Below, piece by piece: positions 31,667-41,660 of a stretch of DNA of 64,000 nt. How positions within the stretch are numbered: position 1 is the stretch's first letter; each line of letters opens with the position of its first letter. The DNA lies in assembly GCF_000721235.1 (NCBI RefSeq), contig NZ_JOFH01000010.1, forward strand, positions 1 through 64,000. Direction: 5' to 3'. The position numbers were made by a program, and so were the translations under genes. Origin of the DNA: Streptomyces olivaceus. Lineage in GTDB: Bacteria; Actinomycetota; Actinomycetes; Streptomycetales; Streptomycetaceae. Under the pieces are notes generated by a model. It was not told the origin of the DNA. It saw nothing but the letters and a program-made list of their open reading frames with translations, and searched no databases.

Positions 31667-31680
31667 GTGGGACGTCCCAC
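31667..31680. promoter_or_regulatory. Perfect 14-bp palindrome in divergent promoter region
   Basis: GTGGGACGTCCCAC is a perfect palindrome in the 294-bp gap between the XRE regulator pair (minus) and the I36-type gene (plus), 110 bases before the latter. It could be the operator of one of the neighbouring XRE proteins. The rest of the gap shows no gene. Confidence 0.55.
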
Positions 31681-31790
31681 GAGGGCGTCAGTTCGACGGC
31701 ACCTGTGGCGGCTCCCGCCCCACGTCTCGCATGCTCATTGCCGAGCCGGTCCGCGGGGCCGGCCCGCTCAGACTGCGAAGGGGGAACCGC

Positions 31791-32174
31791 ATGAACATCA
31801 CGAGGAAGCTCGCCGTCGCGGCCACCGGTGTCGCGATGACCGGTGGCCTGCTGGCCGGGACCGCGGGCGCCGCCCAGGCCGCGCCGGCCGCGCCGACGGC
31901 CGCGAGCGACTGTCCGTCGGGCTGGTTCTGCGTCTGGTCCGGGAAGAACTACACCGGCCGGATGCAGAAGGTCGCGGGGGACAACGCGAACCTGACCCAG
32001 TTCGCGGTCTTCCAGGGCTTCAAGTCCTGGTACAACCACGGTGCGTCCTGTGACTACCGGTGGTACGGCGAGACCAACTACCGCGGCAACACCGCGGTCC
32101 TCAAGAGGGGCGTCAAGGGAACCGGCGACAAGGTCTGGCACCAGAAGTCCAACAAGTGGGTCAACTGCCGCTGA
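31791..32174 (+). CDS. Secreted peptidase-inhibitor-I36-type (beta/gamma-crystallin-like) protein
   Basis: The 127-residue precursor has a Sec signal peptide (MNITRKLAVAATGVAMTGGL, cleaved near AQA-AP at about residue 30-31). One compact domain follows, starting CPSGWFCVWSGKNYTGRMQK with four cysteines, a Trp/Tyr-rich core and YRGNTAVLKRG. The pattern matches the peptidase inhibitor I36 family (SMI-like, crystallin fold) of small secreted actinobacterial proteins. Inhibitor activity is family knowledge, not shown here. It has a good ribosome-binding site, and a strong bidirectional terminator follows. Confidence 0.9.
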   Translation: MNITRKLAVAATGVAMTGGLLAGTAGAAQAAPAAPTAASDCPSGWFCVWSGKNYTGRMQKVAGDNANLTQFAVFQGFKSWYNHGASCDYRWYGETNYRGNTAVLKRGVKGTGDKVWHQKSNKWVNCR

Positions 32175-32210
32175 GGCACGGCCCCGAGCGGCCAAGCGGC
32201 CACCACACCA

Positions 32211-32252
32211 GCGCGGCCCGTCCTCCCACGGGGGAGGAGGACGGGCCGCGCG
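32211..32252. terminator. Bidirectional terminator between the I36 gene and argS
   Basis: GCGCGGCCCGTCCTCC and GGAGGACGGGCCGCGC form a perfect 16-bp stem around a short loop between two convergent genes. Confidence 0.88.
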
Positions 32253-32265
32253 CTGTCGCAGGCGT

Positions 32266-34026
<1,761 letters not shown>

Positions 34027-34216
34027 GGAGTGGATGCCGTTCTGCTCGGGTTCCGGAGTAGTACAGGAACCGAGTATCCCATGCGGTGAAAAGCGGTTTT
34101 CGCGGATGCGGGCCGGGCTGGGAGAATGGAGCGGTCAGCCGTGCGACCGCGCCGGCTGCCTCCGGGCCGGTTCCGGAGGGGTTTCAGGAAGTTTCAGTAT
34201 TTTCAGGGAAGAGGAC

Positions 34217-35962
34217 GTGCCGATCGTGGCCCAGAGCACCGAGACCACCGACTGGGTCTCCCGTTTCGCGGACGAGGTCATCGCCGAGGCGGAGCGCCGT
34301 GCCCCGGCCAAACCTGCTGTCGTCGTCGCGTCCGGACTCTCCCCCTCCGGCCCCATCCACCTGGGCAACCTGCGCGAGGTCATGACCCCGCACCTGGTCG
34401 CCGACGAGATCCGCCGCCGCGGCCACCGGGTGCGGCACCTGATCTCCTGGGACGACTACGACCGCTACCGCAAGGTGCCCGCCGGTGTCGCCGGCGTCGA
34501 CGAGTCCTGGGCCGAGCACATCGGCAAGCCGCTGACCTCCGTCCCGGCCCCCGAGGGCTCCCCGCACCCGAACTGGGCCGAGCACTTCAAGGCCGCCATG
34601 GTCGACGCGCTCGCCGAGATGGGCGTCGAGTTCGACGGGATCAGCCAGACCGAGCGGTACACCTCCGGTGCCTACCGCGAGCAGGTCCTGCACGCCATGA
34701 GGCACCGGCAGGACATCGACGCGATCCTCGCCCAGTACCGGACCAGGCCGAAGGCCGCCGGCAAGAAGTCGCAGAAGCCCGTCGACGAGGCCGAGCTGGA
34801 GGCCGCCGAGGGCTCGGGCGCCGCCGCCGAGGACGACGGCAGCTCCGGCTCCGCCGGGTATTACCCGTACAAGCCGTACTGCGGCAACTGCGAGAAGGAC
34901 CTGACGACCGTCACCGCCTACGACGACGACTCGACCGAGCTGACGTACGCCTGCACCGCGTGCGGCTTCTCCGAGACCGTCCGGCTGAGCGAGTTCAACC
35001 GCGGCAAGCTGGTCTGGAAGGTCGACTGGCCGATGCGCTGGGCGTACGAGGGCGTGGTGTTCGAGCCCAGCGGGGTCGACCACTCCTCGCCCGGCTCGTC
35101 GTTCGTGGTCGGCGGGCAGATCGTCGGCATCTTCGGCGGCGAGCAGCCCATCGGGCCGATGTACGCGTTCGTCGGCATCAGCGGCATGGCGAAGATGTCC
35201 TCGTCCAAGGGCGGGGTGCCCACCCCGGCCGACGCGCTGCAGATCATGGAGCCGCAGCTGCTGCGCTGGCTGTACGCCCGGCGCCGCCCGAACCAGTCCT
35301 TCAAGATCGCCTTCGACCAGGAGATCCAGCGGCTGTACGACGAGTGGGACCGCCTCGACGCCAAGGTGGCCGACGGCAGCGCCCTGCCCGGTGACGTCGC
35401 CGCCCACGCGCGCGCCGTCGGCACGGCCGCCGGTGAGCTGCCGAGGACGCCCAGGCCGCTGCCGTACCGCACGCTCGCCTCCGTCGCCGACATCACCGCC
35501 GGCCACGAGGACCAGGCGCTGCGCATCCTCGGCGAGCTGGACCCGGCCGACCCGATCACCTCCCTCGACCGGGCCCGGCCGCGCTACGACAAGGCCGAGG
35601 CGTGGATCAACACCCACGTCCCCGCCGACCAGCGCACCGTCGTACGCGGCGAGCCGGACGCCGAGCTGCTGAAGTCGCTGGACGAGCCGAGCCGGCAGTC
35701 CCTGCGGCTGCTGCTCGACGGGCTCGCCGACCAGTGGTCCCTGGACGGGCTCACCCACCTCGTCTACGGCGTCCCCAAGGTCCAGGCCGGGTTCTCCGCC
35801 GACGCCACGCCCAAGGAGCTGCCGCCGGAGATCAAGACCGCCCAGCGGACGTTCTTCGCGCTCCTCTACCACCTGCTCGTCGGCCGCGACACCGGCCCGC
35901 GCCTGCCCACGCTGCTCCTCGCGGTGGGACAGGAGCGGGTGCGGACCCTGCTCGGGGAGTGA
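34217..35962 (+). CDS. lysS: Class I lysyl-tRNA synthetase
   Basis: The 581-residue protein is the archaeal-type class I LysRS found in many actinobacteria, not the usual class II enzyme. The HIGH-type motif is SGPIHLGNLREV near residue 45, the signature KMSSSKGG is at about 325, and a zinc-ribbon-like CGNCEK...CTACG lies at about 222-254. An Ala/Lys-rich insert precedes the ribbon. The start is GTG at 34217, with GAAGAGG just upstream; GTG 34226 is possible. Its position next to argS matches other streptomycetes, from memory. Confidence 0.95.
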   Translation: MPIVAQSTETTDWVSRFADEVIAEAERRAPAKPAVVVASGLSPSGPIHLGNLREVMTPHLVADEIRRRGHRVRHLISWDDYDRYRKVPAGVAGVDESWAEHIGKPLTSVPAPEGSPHPNWAEHFKAAMVDALAEMGVEFDGISQTERYTSGAYREQVLHAMRHRQDIDAILAQYRTRPKAAGKKSQKPVDEAELEAAEGSGAAAEDDGSSGSAGYYPYKPYCGNCEKDLTTVTAYDDDSTELTYACTACGFSETVRLSEFNRGKLVWKVDWPMRWAYEGVVFEPSGVDHSSPGSSFVVGGQIVGIFGGEQPIGPMYAFVGISGMAKMSSSKGGVPTPADALQIMEPQLLRWLYARRRPNQSFKIAFDQEIQRLYDEWDRLDAKVADGSALPGDVAAHARAVGTAAGELPRTPRPLPYRTLASVADITAGHEDQALRILGELDPADPITSLDRARPRYDKAEAWINTHVPADQRTVVRGEPDAELLKSLDEPSRQSLRLLLDGLADQWSLDGLTHLVYGVPKVQAGFSADATPKELPPEIKTAQRTFFALLYHLLVGRDTGPRLPTLLLAVGQERVRTLLGE

Positions 35963-36010
35963 GCGGGCGGCGGTGATCCGCCGCCACGGCGAACGAGCAG
36001 CCGCCTCTAC

Positions 36011-36052
36011 GGCGAAGGGGGCGCCCGGCGAACACCGGGCGCCCCCTTCGCC
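36011..36052. terminator. Bidirectional terminator after lysS
   Basis: GGCGAAGGGGGCGCCCGG and CCGGGCGCCCCCTTCGCC are perfectly complementary over 18 bp with a 6-base loop, between lysS and the convergent DUF2637 gene. Confidence 0.9.
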
Positions 36053-36104
36053 GTACGCGGTGCCCTCGGGCGACGTCGCCGTACGCGGTGCCCTCAGGCG
36101 ATGT
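36049..36104. repeat. Tandem duplication of 28 bp across the end of the DUF2637 gene
   Basis: Two adjacent 28-bp copies, beginning CGCCGTACGCGGTGCCCTC at 36049 and 36077, differ at only two positions. The second copy contains the stop codon of the DUF2637 gene. In the first copy the stop triplet is changed. Confidence 0.85.
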
Positions 36105-37407
36105 GCTCGTCCTCCAGCTCCGCCGTGTGGCGCTCCTGGAAGCGCAGGACCATGCGCTTGGCCTCGGCGTCCGGGACGGAGACGCTGTAGGTCGCCTCGA
36201 CGTCGTAGCTGAACTCGCGCGGGGTGGGGTAGCCGCTGCCGTTGTTGAGCGACTGCTTGAAGACCTGGTAGTAGTCGTCCTCGCTCGGGCCCTCGGGCTC
36301 CGCCGCGCCGCCGCCTTCGCCCAGCTCGCGGGTGCGGTGGGCGCTGACCGGTATCGGGAAGCTGCCGGTCTCCTCGGGGGAGGGCTCCTGCACGGGAGGC
36401 TCCTCCTCGAACTGCTGCCGGTACTGCTCGGCCCGCCGCTGCTCCGCTTCCCACAGGGCGTACTGGTCCGGGTCGTACGTGGGGTCGTAGCCGCCGTGGT
36501 ACTCGACCGACTGCGGATCCCGGGCGTGCAGCCAGAGGTTCTGGTCCGGGCCCGGCTCGTTCCACTCCGGACCGGGCTGGGTCTCCTGCGGCCCCCGGGC
36601 CTCCAGTGGCCCCGCTTCAGGTCCCCCGCCGCCGGTCAGCTCGGGACGCTGCTCGGGTACGGGCGACGCCTGCTGATCCGCCGGCTCCGGCCGGGGCGCC
36701 GGCGGCAGCAGGGCCGGTTCGATGCCCGCCGCTGCCAGGCCCGACGGGGCGGTCTCGGCCAGCGGGACGCCGTAGCGGGCCAGACGCAGCGGCATCAGCG
36801 ACTCCACGGGGGCCTTGCGGCGCCAGGCCCGGCCGAACCGGGAACGCAGCCGCGCCTGGTACACCAGCCGCTCCTGCTCCAGCTTGATGACCTGCTCGTA
36901 GGAGCGCAGCTCCCACAGCTTCATGCGGCGCCACAGCAGGAACGTCGGCACCGGGGAGAGCATCCAGCGGGTGAGGCGGACGCCCTCCATGTGCTTGTCG
37001 GCGGTGATGTCGGCGATCCGGCCGATCGCGTGCCGGGCGGCCTCCACGGAGACCACGAACAGGATCGGGATCACCCCGTGCATGCCCACGCCCAGCGGGT
37101 CGGGCCAGGCCGCCGCGCCGTTGAAGGCGATCGTCGCCGCCGTCAGCAGCCAGGCCGTCTGCCGCAGCAGCGGGAAGGGGATGCGGATCCAGGTCAGCAG
37201 CAGGTCCAGGGCCAGCAGCACGCAGATGCCCGCGTCGATGCCGATCGGGAAGACGTAACTGAAGTTCCCGAAGCCCTTCTTCAGCGCCAGTTCCCGCACC
37301 GCCGCGTACGAACCCGCGAAACCGATGCCGGCGATGATGACGGCGCCGAAGACGACCATGCCGATGAGAACGCGATGCGTCCGGGTCAGCTCTAGTGGCG
37401 CGGCCAC
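36094..37407 (-). CDS. DUF2637 membrane protein (SpdB-like)
   Basis: The 437-residue protein has four hydrophobic segments in its first third (about residues 13-35, 52-72, 80-100 and 110-125), forming the DUF2637 domain. A basic cytoplasmic segment (RRMKLWELRSYEQVIKLEQE onward) and a long acidic, Gln/Pro-rich C-terminal half follow. Related DUF2637 proteins include plasmid spread (Spd) proteins; chromosomal copies have no assigned role. The start is GTG 37407 with GGGAGGGG upstream. A perfect 14-bp palindrome lies 25 bases upstream of the start, a likely operator. Confidence 0.88.
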   Translation of the reverse strand: MAAPLELTRTHRVLIGMVVFGAVIIAGIGFAGSYAAVRELALKKGFGNFSYVFPIGIDAGICVLLALDLLLTWIRIPFPLLRQTAWLLTAATIAFNGAAAWPDPLGVGMHGVIPILFVVSVEAARHAIGRIADITADKHMEGVRLTRWMLSPVPTFLLWRRMKLWELRSYEQVIKLEQERLVYQARLRSRFGRAWRRKAPVESLMPLRLARYGVPLAETAPSGLAAAGIEPALLPPAPRPEPADQQASPVPEQRPELTGGGGPEAGPLEARGPQETQPGPEWNEPGPDQNLWLHARDPQSVEYHGGYDPTYDPDQYALWEAEQRRAEQYRQQFEEEPPVQEPSPEETGSFPIPVSAHRTRELGEGGGAAEPEGPSEDDYYQVFKQSLNNGSGYPTPREFSYDVEATYSVSVPDAEAKRMVLRFQERHTAELEDEHIA

Positions 37408-37431
37408 CCGTACTCCCCTCCCAGTGCCTGT

Positions 37432-37445
37432 TGTTGCGCGCAACA
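37432..37445. promoter_or_regulatory. Perfect 14-bp palindrome upstream of the DUF2637 gene
   Basis: TGTTGCGCGCAACA is a perfect palindrome 25 bp upstream of the DUF2637 GTG, where an operator or promoter element would sit. The binding protein is unknown. Confidence 0.55.
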
Positions 37446-37496
37446 GAGTGGCACATGTGTACGGGGAACGGGTGGCCGGTAGGTCGATACGGTCCG

Positions 37497-38342
37497 TCAG
37501 CTCGACTTCGACGCGGACGCGGAGGCCGACTCGGAACCCGCGCCGGAGGGCGCCGGCGAACCGCTCGACGCGCCACCGCCGCCCTCGGCCGGGCCGTTGG
37601 CCTTGGTCACCGCGGCCACGGCCTCCTTGGCCGCCTTCTGCGCGTCCTTGACCATGTCGTCGGCGTCCGGCGCCTTCTCGCCCGCGAGACCGGCACCGTT
37701 GTAGTCGAGGGTGACGACGACGTTCTCGACCCGCGCCACCACCGTCTGCTGCTTGAAGGTGCCTTCCTTCTTCTTCAGCTCGTAGCGCACCACCGAGGCC
37801 TCGTCGCCCGTGCCCTCGACCTGCTCGGTCTTGAGGCTCTTCGCGTCCTTCGTGGCCTGGGCGTCCTGCAGCTGCTTCTGGAAGTTGTCGTGCGCCAGCT
37901 TGTCGCCCGCGCCACGCGTCGCGTCCGACTCGAAGCGCAGCATCGACACGCTCAGCCAGCGGAACTGGGAGCCGTCCACACCGTTGTCGTCGAGGCTGTC
38001 CCAGGAGCAACCGGCACGGGTGGCGGTGTCGTTGGAGCCGCCCTCCTTGCCGGAGTCCGCCTTGGGCACCAGGTCCTTCAGCGACTTCTTCGCCAGCACC
38101 GAGCACGGCTCCGGAAGTTTTCCGTACGCCGCGGCCTGCACCGTCGGCGACGGGCTCGCGGACTCGGACGCGGCGGACTCCTTCGCGGCCTTGTCCTTGG
38201 CGTCGTCGGAGCCGGAGTCCGAGGAGCAGCCGGCTGCCACCAGCACGGCGGGGACGACGGCCGCGCAGACGAGGAGGCGGGTACGCCCCGCCGCTCGCCG
38301 CTCTCGCTTCTCTCGCTGGTCACGCTGGGCTCGAAGCTGCAT
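37497..38342 (-). CDS. DUF3558 lipoprotein
   Basis: The 281-residue protein has a lipoprotein signal (LLVCAAVVPAVLVAAGC, lipid Cys near residue 39). A DUF3558 domain contains the paired cysteines EPCSVL and AGCSW (about 74 and 110) and alternating beta strands. A Ser/Ala-rich tail follows. DUF3558 lipoproteins are frequent on actinobacterial cell surfaces and their function is unknown. GAAGGA precedes ATG 38342. A second member of the family lies directly upstream on the same strand. Confidence 0.9.
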   Translation of the reverse strand: MQLRAQRDQREKRERRAAGRTRLLVCAAVVPAVLVAAGCSSDSGSDDAKDKAAKESAASESASPSPTVQAAAYGKLPEPCSVLAKKSLKDLVPKADSGKEGGSNDTATRAGCSWDSLDDNGVDGSQFRWLSVSMLRFESDATRGAGDKLAHDNFQKQLQDAQATKDAKSLKTEQVEGTGDEASVVRYELKKKEGTFKQQTVVARVENVVVTLDYNGAGLAGEKAPDADDMVKDAQKAAKEAVAAVTKANGPAEGGGGASSGSPAPSGAGSESASASASKSS

Positions 38343-38400
38343 GGTTCCTTCACTCGTGGTACTCGGCACACTCGTATCGACTCAAGCCGACCGGAGCCGA

Positions 38401-38433
38401 CTCGTGTGACTTGTGTGACTCGTGTGACTCGTG
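38401..38433. repeat. Short 9-bp tandem repeat in the gap between two DUF3558 genes
   Basis: Three copies of CT(C/T)GTGTGA plus a partial fourth lie in tandem in the 197-bp gap. The gap otherwise holds only the leader of the downstream lipoprotein gene. Confidence 0.75.
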
Positions 38434-38539
38434 GTTCTGCGTTCGGAACGGGTCCGAGGGGCCACGGTACGCGGTGAAGAAATCGTGCGGACGCCCTTCC
38501 GGCGCCCCGCGCCCGGACGCCCGGGAGCCCCGGGCGGGT

Positions 38540-39442
38540 TCAGCCGCCGAGCGAATCCGCCAGCTGGGAGGCGAGTTTCCGGGCCATGTCCTGCATTTCC
38601 TCGCTGTCCGGCACGACTCCGAGCGTCGCCGACTGCTCCGCGTACTCGATGGTCACCACGACGTTCGACGTGCGGAACGCCACAGTCACCGTGCGCCGCT
38701 TCGCCGTCGAACCGGACGCGCTCAGCTCGTCGTCCACGAACGCCTCGTCGCCCAGGTCGTCGAGGAGCCGGGGCTGCAGTTCGGCCGACGGGCCGGACGA
38801 CGCGTCACCCGTGGCGGACCCGGACGCGGACCCCGACGCCGACCCCGACGCCGATCCGGACGGCGGCCCGGAGGACGCGCCGGGTGAGGCGGTCGCGGAC
38901 GGCGCCCCGGACTCGGACGCGGCACCGGACTCCGGCGCGAAACCCGACTCCGACTCGGGAGCCGACTCCGAGCCCGACTCCGAGACGACCGGCTCGGGCA
39001 GGTCGGCCGCCTCCACCTGCTGTGCGAAGAGCTGCTCCGCCTGGTCGTCGTCGCTCACCGCGTTGTCGTACGACACCACCCGCTCGAAGTCGACGGAGAG
39101 GTGGTCGGTGGCGTCGGCCGACTCGACCTTCCAGCTGCAGCCGACCTTGCGGTCCGTGTCGTACGCGAGCGTCGGCTCACCCGCGTACGCCTTCTCGCGC
39201 TGCTCCTCGTCGGTGATCTCCTCGATGCCGGGCAGGAGCGCGTCGAGCGTCTTGTCCCCGACCACGCCGCACGGCTCCGGGAGGGTGCGGTACCTGCCGG
39301 GCTCGGCCGCCTCGGTGGTGACCCCGGGCTGCCCGGGGTTGGAGTCGTCCGCGGTGGCGCCGTCGCCCGAGCCGCCGGTGCAGCCGGCCAGCACCGCCGC
39401 GAGGAGGGCGGCGATGCCGGGTACGTAGGCCTTCCGCTGCAC
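38540..39442 (-). CDS. DUF3558 lipoprotein, second copy
   Basis: The 300-residue protein starts with GTG at 39442 (GAGAGGAG upstream) and a lipoprotein signal ending AALLAAVLAGC. DUF3558 cysteines appear in EPCGVVGDK and VGCSWKVES. A long Ser/Ala/Glu-rich insertion with repeating SGS/SASG units (about residues 180-240) separates the halves. The C-terminus (TFRTSNVVVTIEYAEQSATL) parallels the neighbouring lipoprotein (VVARVENVVVTLDYNGAGL), so the two are paralogues from tandem duplication. Confidence 0.9.
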   Translation of the reverse strand: MQRKAYVPGIAALLAAVLAGCTGGSGDGATADDSNPGQPGVTTEAAEPGRYRTLPEPCGVVGDKTLDALLPGIEEITDEEQREKAYAGEPTLAYDTDRKVGCSWKVESADATDHLSVDFERVVSYDNAVSDDDQAEQLFAQQVEAADLPEPVVSESGSESAPESESGFAPESGAASESGAPSATASPGASSGPPSGSASGSASGSASGSATGDASSGPSAELQPRLLDDLGDEAFVDDELSASGSTAKRRTVTVAFRTSNVVVTIEYAEQSATLGVVPDSEEMQDMARKLASQLADSLGG

Positions 39443-39662
39443 GGTGCGGCTCCTCTCGCCGGGTGGCTGTGGTTCGGGACTCCAGTGTCCCCGCTGGTTA
39501 TTCGCTTGCCGCACGGGGTCGCCCCCTGCAGACAATGTGTATCGCACGCGCTGCCGTGAACGCCGGTCGGCCATCCGTTTCACCGCCATTGGTGCCGGTT
39601 TTGCGTTGTGCCGCTTATGCCTGCCTTGCGGGTAACTGTCTTACGGGGAAATGGGGGACGTC

Positions 39663-40037
39663 ATGTCGTACGTGGAGATGCCGGGTGCGAAGGTGCCGAT
39701 CCGGATGTGGACCGACCCGGCGGGGGTCGAGGAAGGCGCGCTGCAGCAGCTGCGCAACGTCGCGACCCTGCCGTGGATCAAGGGCCTGGCGGTCATGCCG
39801 GACGTCCACTACGGCAAGGGCGCGACCGTCGGCTGCTCACTGCTTGCTGGGCAAGGGGACTTGGCCGGAGCGGAGGCGCCACATACGAAGGTTGCAGCTC
39901 TGCGGCGTCCTGTCGAGCACGTCGGCGGCCGCAGTGGGGCTGTTCAGCTTCAGCAGGATTCGGTCCTCGGTCTCGTTCCAGCGGCGCGCAGTGTGTGCGG
40001 CTCTCATGCCAGCTGGACGGACCCAGGTGGCGAGTGA
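39663..40037 (+). pseudogene. rtcB: Truncated rtcB (RNA ligase) fragment, disrupted after 57 codons
   Basis: The first 57 codons (39663-39833) encode the N-terminus of an actinobacterial RtcB RNA ligase: MSYVEMPGAKVPIRMWTDPA through the block VMPDVHYGKGATVG. Homology stops at that Gly codon. The following 67 codons are the antisense of a homing endonuclease gene and encode nothing recognisable. The normal protein is about 400 residues, and its catalytic Cys/His metal-ligand region and guanylate-accepting His are all missing. I find no 3' remainder on either strand up to the SDR gene at 40828. The gene is therefore inactive, through insertion with deletion or replacement. Confidence 0.85.
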
Positions 40038-40670
40038 GCCGGCAGCCGAGCGCTTGCGTTCCAGGGACAGGCAGCCGGGGTAGTACAGGTCAGCTGCCAG
40101 GTGTTGAGCCGCTTCCATGGTGTACAGGACGTTGTAAATGCCGTCCCGTGTGTTGCGCTTAATGGTTCGTTGGGTTCCGGTCACCTTCTTGGCGTAGTCG
40201 CACAGGTAGTGTCCGATGGCCGTACTGGTCGTCGTGAGGGAAATGAAGGGCAATCCCTTGCCGGTGTAGCCCACCGATCCGTCGGCGTCGATGACTCCTC
40301 GGAGATAGTCACGTCCGGAGAAGCTGCTCCGCGGCGGTGCGATCAGCGCTGACTTCCGCCCATGGGGAAGCCCAAGGTCGTGCAAAGTCGTCCTGGCCGC
40401 GAGGGAGTACAGCGTCCAGGTGGCCGAGGTGTATGCCGCGGCGAAGTTCGTAGATCTGGTGCGCTCGGTAATGGTGCTGTTGTACGGCGTGAGCGCGCGG
40501 AACTGGTGCAGAAGTTCGACATCCCGCGCGGAGAGTTCAACTCTCAGCTTGCCTTTCTGCCCAGCACCTTGCTCGAGATGCCCGTCGGCTTGCAGGAAGC
40601 CGAACATGTACGAGTACTCCGGGACCCTCAGGTCCATGAACTGTCGACCGCTAGGCTTGCGTTCAGCCAC
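39837..40670 (-). CDS. Free-standing LAGLIDADG homing endonuclease with C-terminal HTH/Myb-like domain
   Basis: The 277-residue protein has two DOD motifs, YMFGFLQADGHL (about residues 21-32) and YLRGVIDADGSV (122-133), the layout of a monomeric LAGLIDADG endonuclease. Its C-terminal part RRWNETEDRILLKLNSPTAA (about 229-248), continuing to RMWRLR, looks like a Myb/SANT or HTH DNA-binding module. No intein splicing blocks are visible, and the gene is antisense to rtcB, so it is not an intein. Third codon positions are much less G/C-rich than in neighbouring genes (codons such as GCT, GAA, CCT, CAA and AAA), a sign of recent transfer. The start GTG 40670 is uncertain because no ribosome-binding site is visible. 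Confidence 0.85.
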   Translation of the reverse strand: MAERKPSGRQFMDLRVPEYSYMFGFLQADGHLEQGAGQKGKLRVELSARDVELLHQFRALTPYNSTITERTRSTNFAAAYTSATWTLYSLAARTTLHDLGLPHGRKSALIAPPRSSFSGRDYLRGVIDADGSVGYTGKGLPFISLTTTSTAIGHYLCDYAKKVTGTQRTIKRNTRDGIYNVLYTMEAAQHLAADLYYPGCLSLERKRSAAGSLATWVRPAGMRAAHTARRWNETEDRILLKLNSPTAAADVLDRTPQSCNLRMWRLRSGQVPLPSKQ

Positions 40671-40827
40671 AGGGAAGCCCTACTTCCTTGTTGGTCAGGT
40701 CCTCGGCCAGGACAGGCATCCCGGCCGTGGACCGTCACGTTGAGCGTTGTGGCGCGAGCCTAGATCTCCAGTTCCATCGCTGTTCGCGTAATCGAAGGTG
40801 CGTCACCCCTGCGAGTTACCTACCGTC

Positions 40828-41607
40828 TCAGCCCTCCCGGTGCACCTTCGTGTTCGAGGCCTGGGCGCGGGGGCGGACGACCAGGAGGTCGATGTTGACG
40901 TGGGCGGGGCGGGTGATCGCCCACGTGATGGTGTCGGCGACGTCGTCGGCGGTCAGGGGCTCGGCGACGCCCTGGTAGACCTTGGCCGCCTTCTCCGTGT
41001 CGCCGCCGAAGCGGGTCAGGGCGAACTCGTCGGTCCTGACCATGCCGGGCGCGACCTCGACGACGCGCACCGGGCGGCCCACGATCTCCAGGCGCAGGGT
41101 CTCGGCGAGGACGTGTTCGGCGTGCTTGGCGGCGACGTAGCCGGCGCCGCCCTCGTAGGTGCCGTGGCCGGCGGTGGAGGAGACGACCACGACCGTGCCG
41201 TCGCCGCTCGCCTCGAGGCGGGGGAGCAGGGCCTGGGTGAGGTTGAGGGTGCCGAGGACGTTCGTCTCGTACATGCGGCGCCAGTCCTCGGGGTCGCCGG
41301 TGGCCACCGGGTCGGCGCCGAGCGCGCCGCCGGCGTTGTTGACCAGGACGCCGATCGTTTTGAACGCCGTGGCGAACTCGTCGACGGCCGCGCGGTCGGT
41401 GACGTCCAGCGGATAGGCCGTCGCCTGGTGGCCGGCCGCCTGGATCTCCTCGGCCAGTGCCTCGATGCGGTCCTTGCGGCGGGCGGTGAGGACGACGCGG
41501 TAGCCGGCGGCGGCGAGCTGCCGGGCCGTGGCGGCGCCGATGCCGCTGCTCGCGCCGGTGACGACGGCGATGCGGGAGGCGGCGGACGGGGCGGCTGCGG
41601 GGGCCAT
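40828..41607 (-). CDS. Short-chain dehydrogenase/reductase (YdfG-like)
   Basis: The 259-residue classical SDR has the cofactor loop VVTGASSGIGAATARQL (residues 15-31). It also has the NNAG motif in LVNNAGGALGADP, the catalytic Ser in VVVVSSTAGHG and YVAAK (Tyr and Lys). The GMVRTDEF segment suggests a 3-hydroxy acid or serine dehydrogenase-like enzyme. It likely uses NADP. AGGAG lies 7 bases before ATG 41607. It is probably co-transcribed with the YnfA gene upstream on the same strand (53-bp gap). Confidence 0.93.
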   Translation of the reverse strand: MAPAAAPSAASRIAVVTGASSGIGAATARQLAAAGYRVVLTARRKDRIEALAEEIQAAGHQATAYPLDVTDRAAVDEFATAFKTIGVLVNNAGGALGADPVATGDPEDWRRMYETNVLGTLNLTQALLPRLEASGDGTVVVVSSTAGHGTYEGGAGYVAAKHAEHVLAETLRLEIVGRPVRVVEVAPGMVRTDEFALTRFGGDTEKAAKVYQGVAEPLTADDVADTITWAITRPAHVNIDLLVVRPRAQASNTKVHREG

Positions 41608-41660
41608 GGACTGCTCCTGGGTGCTCACGGGGGCGGTGTGGCGGTCGCCGCCCAGGGTAG

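Noticed and set aside
39834..40037. Intein-like start after the rtcB Gly57 codon, since the next codon is Cys
   Set aside because: The residues that follow show no intein N-terminal splicing block. The endonuclease is on the other strand, and no C-terminal His-Asn block or C-extein is present.
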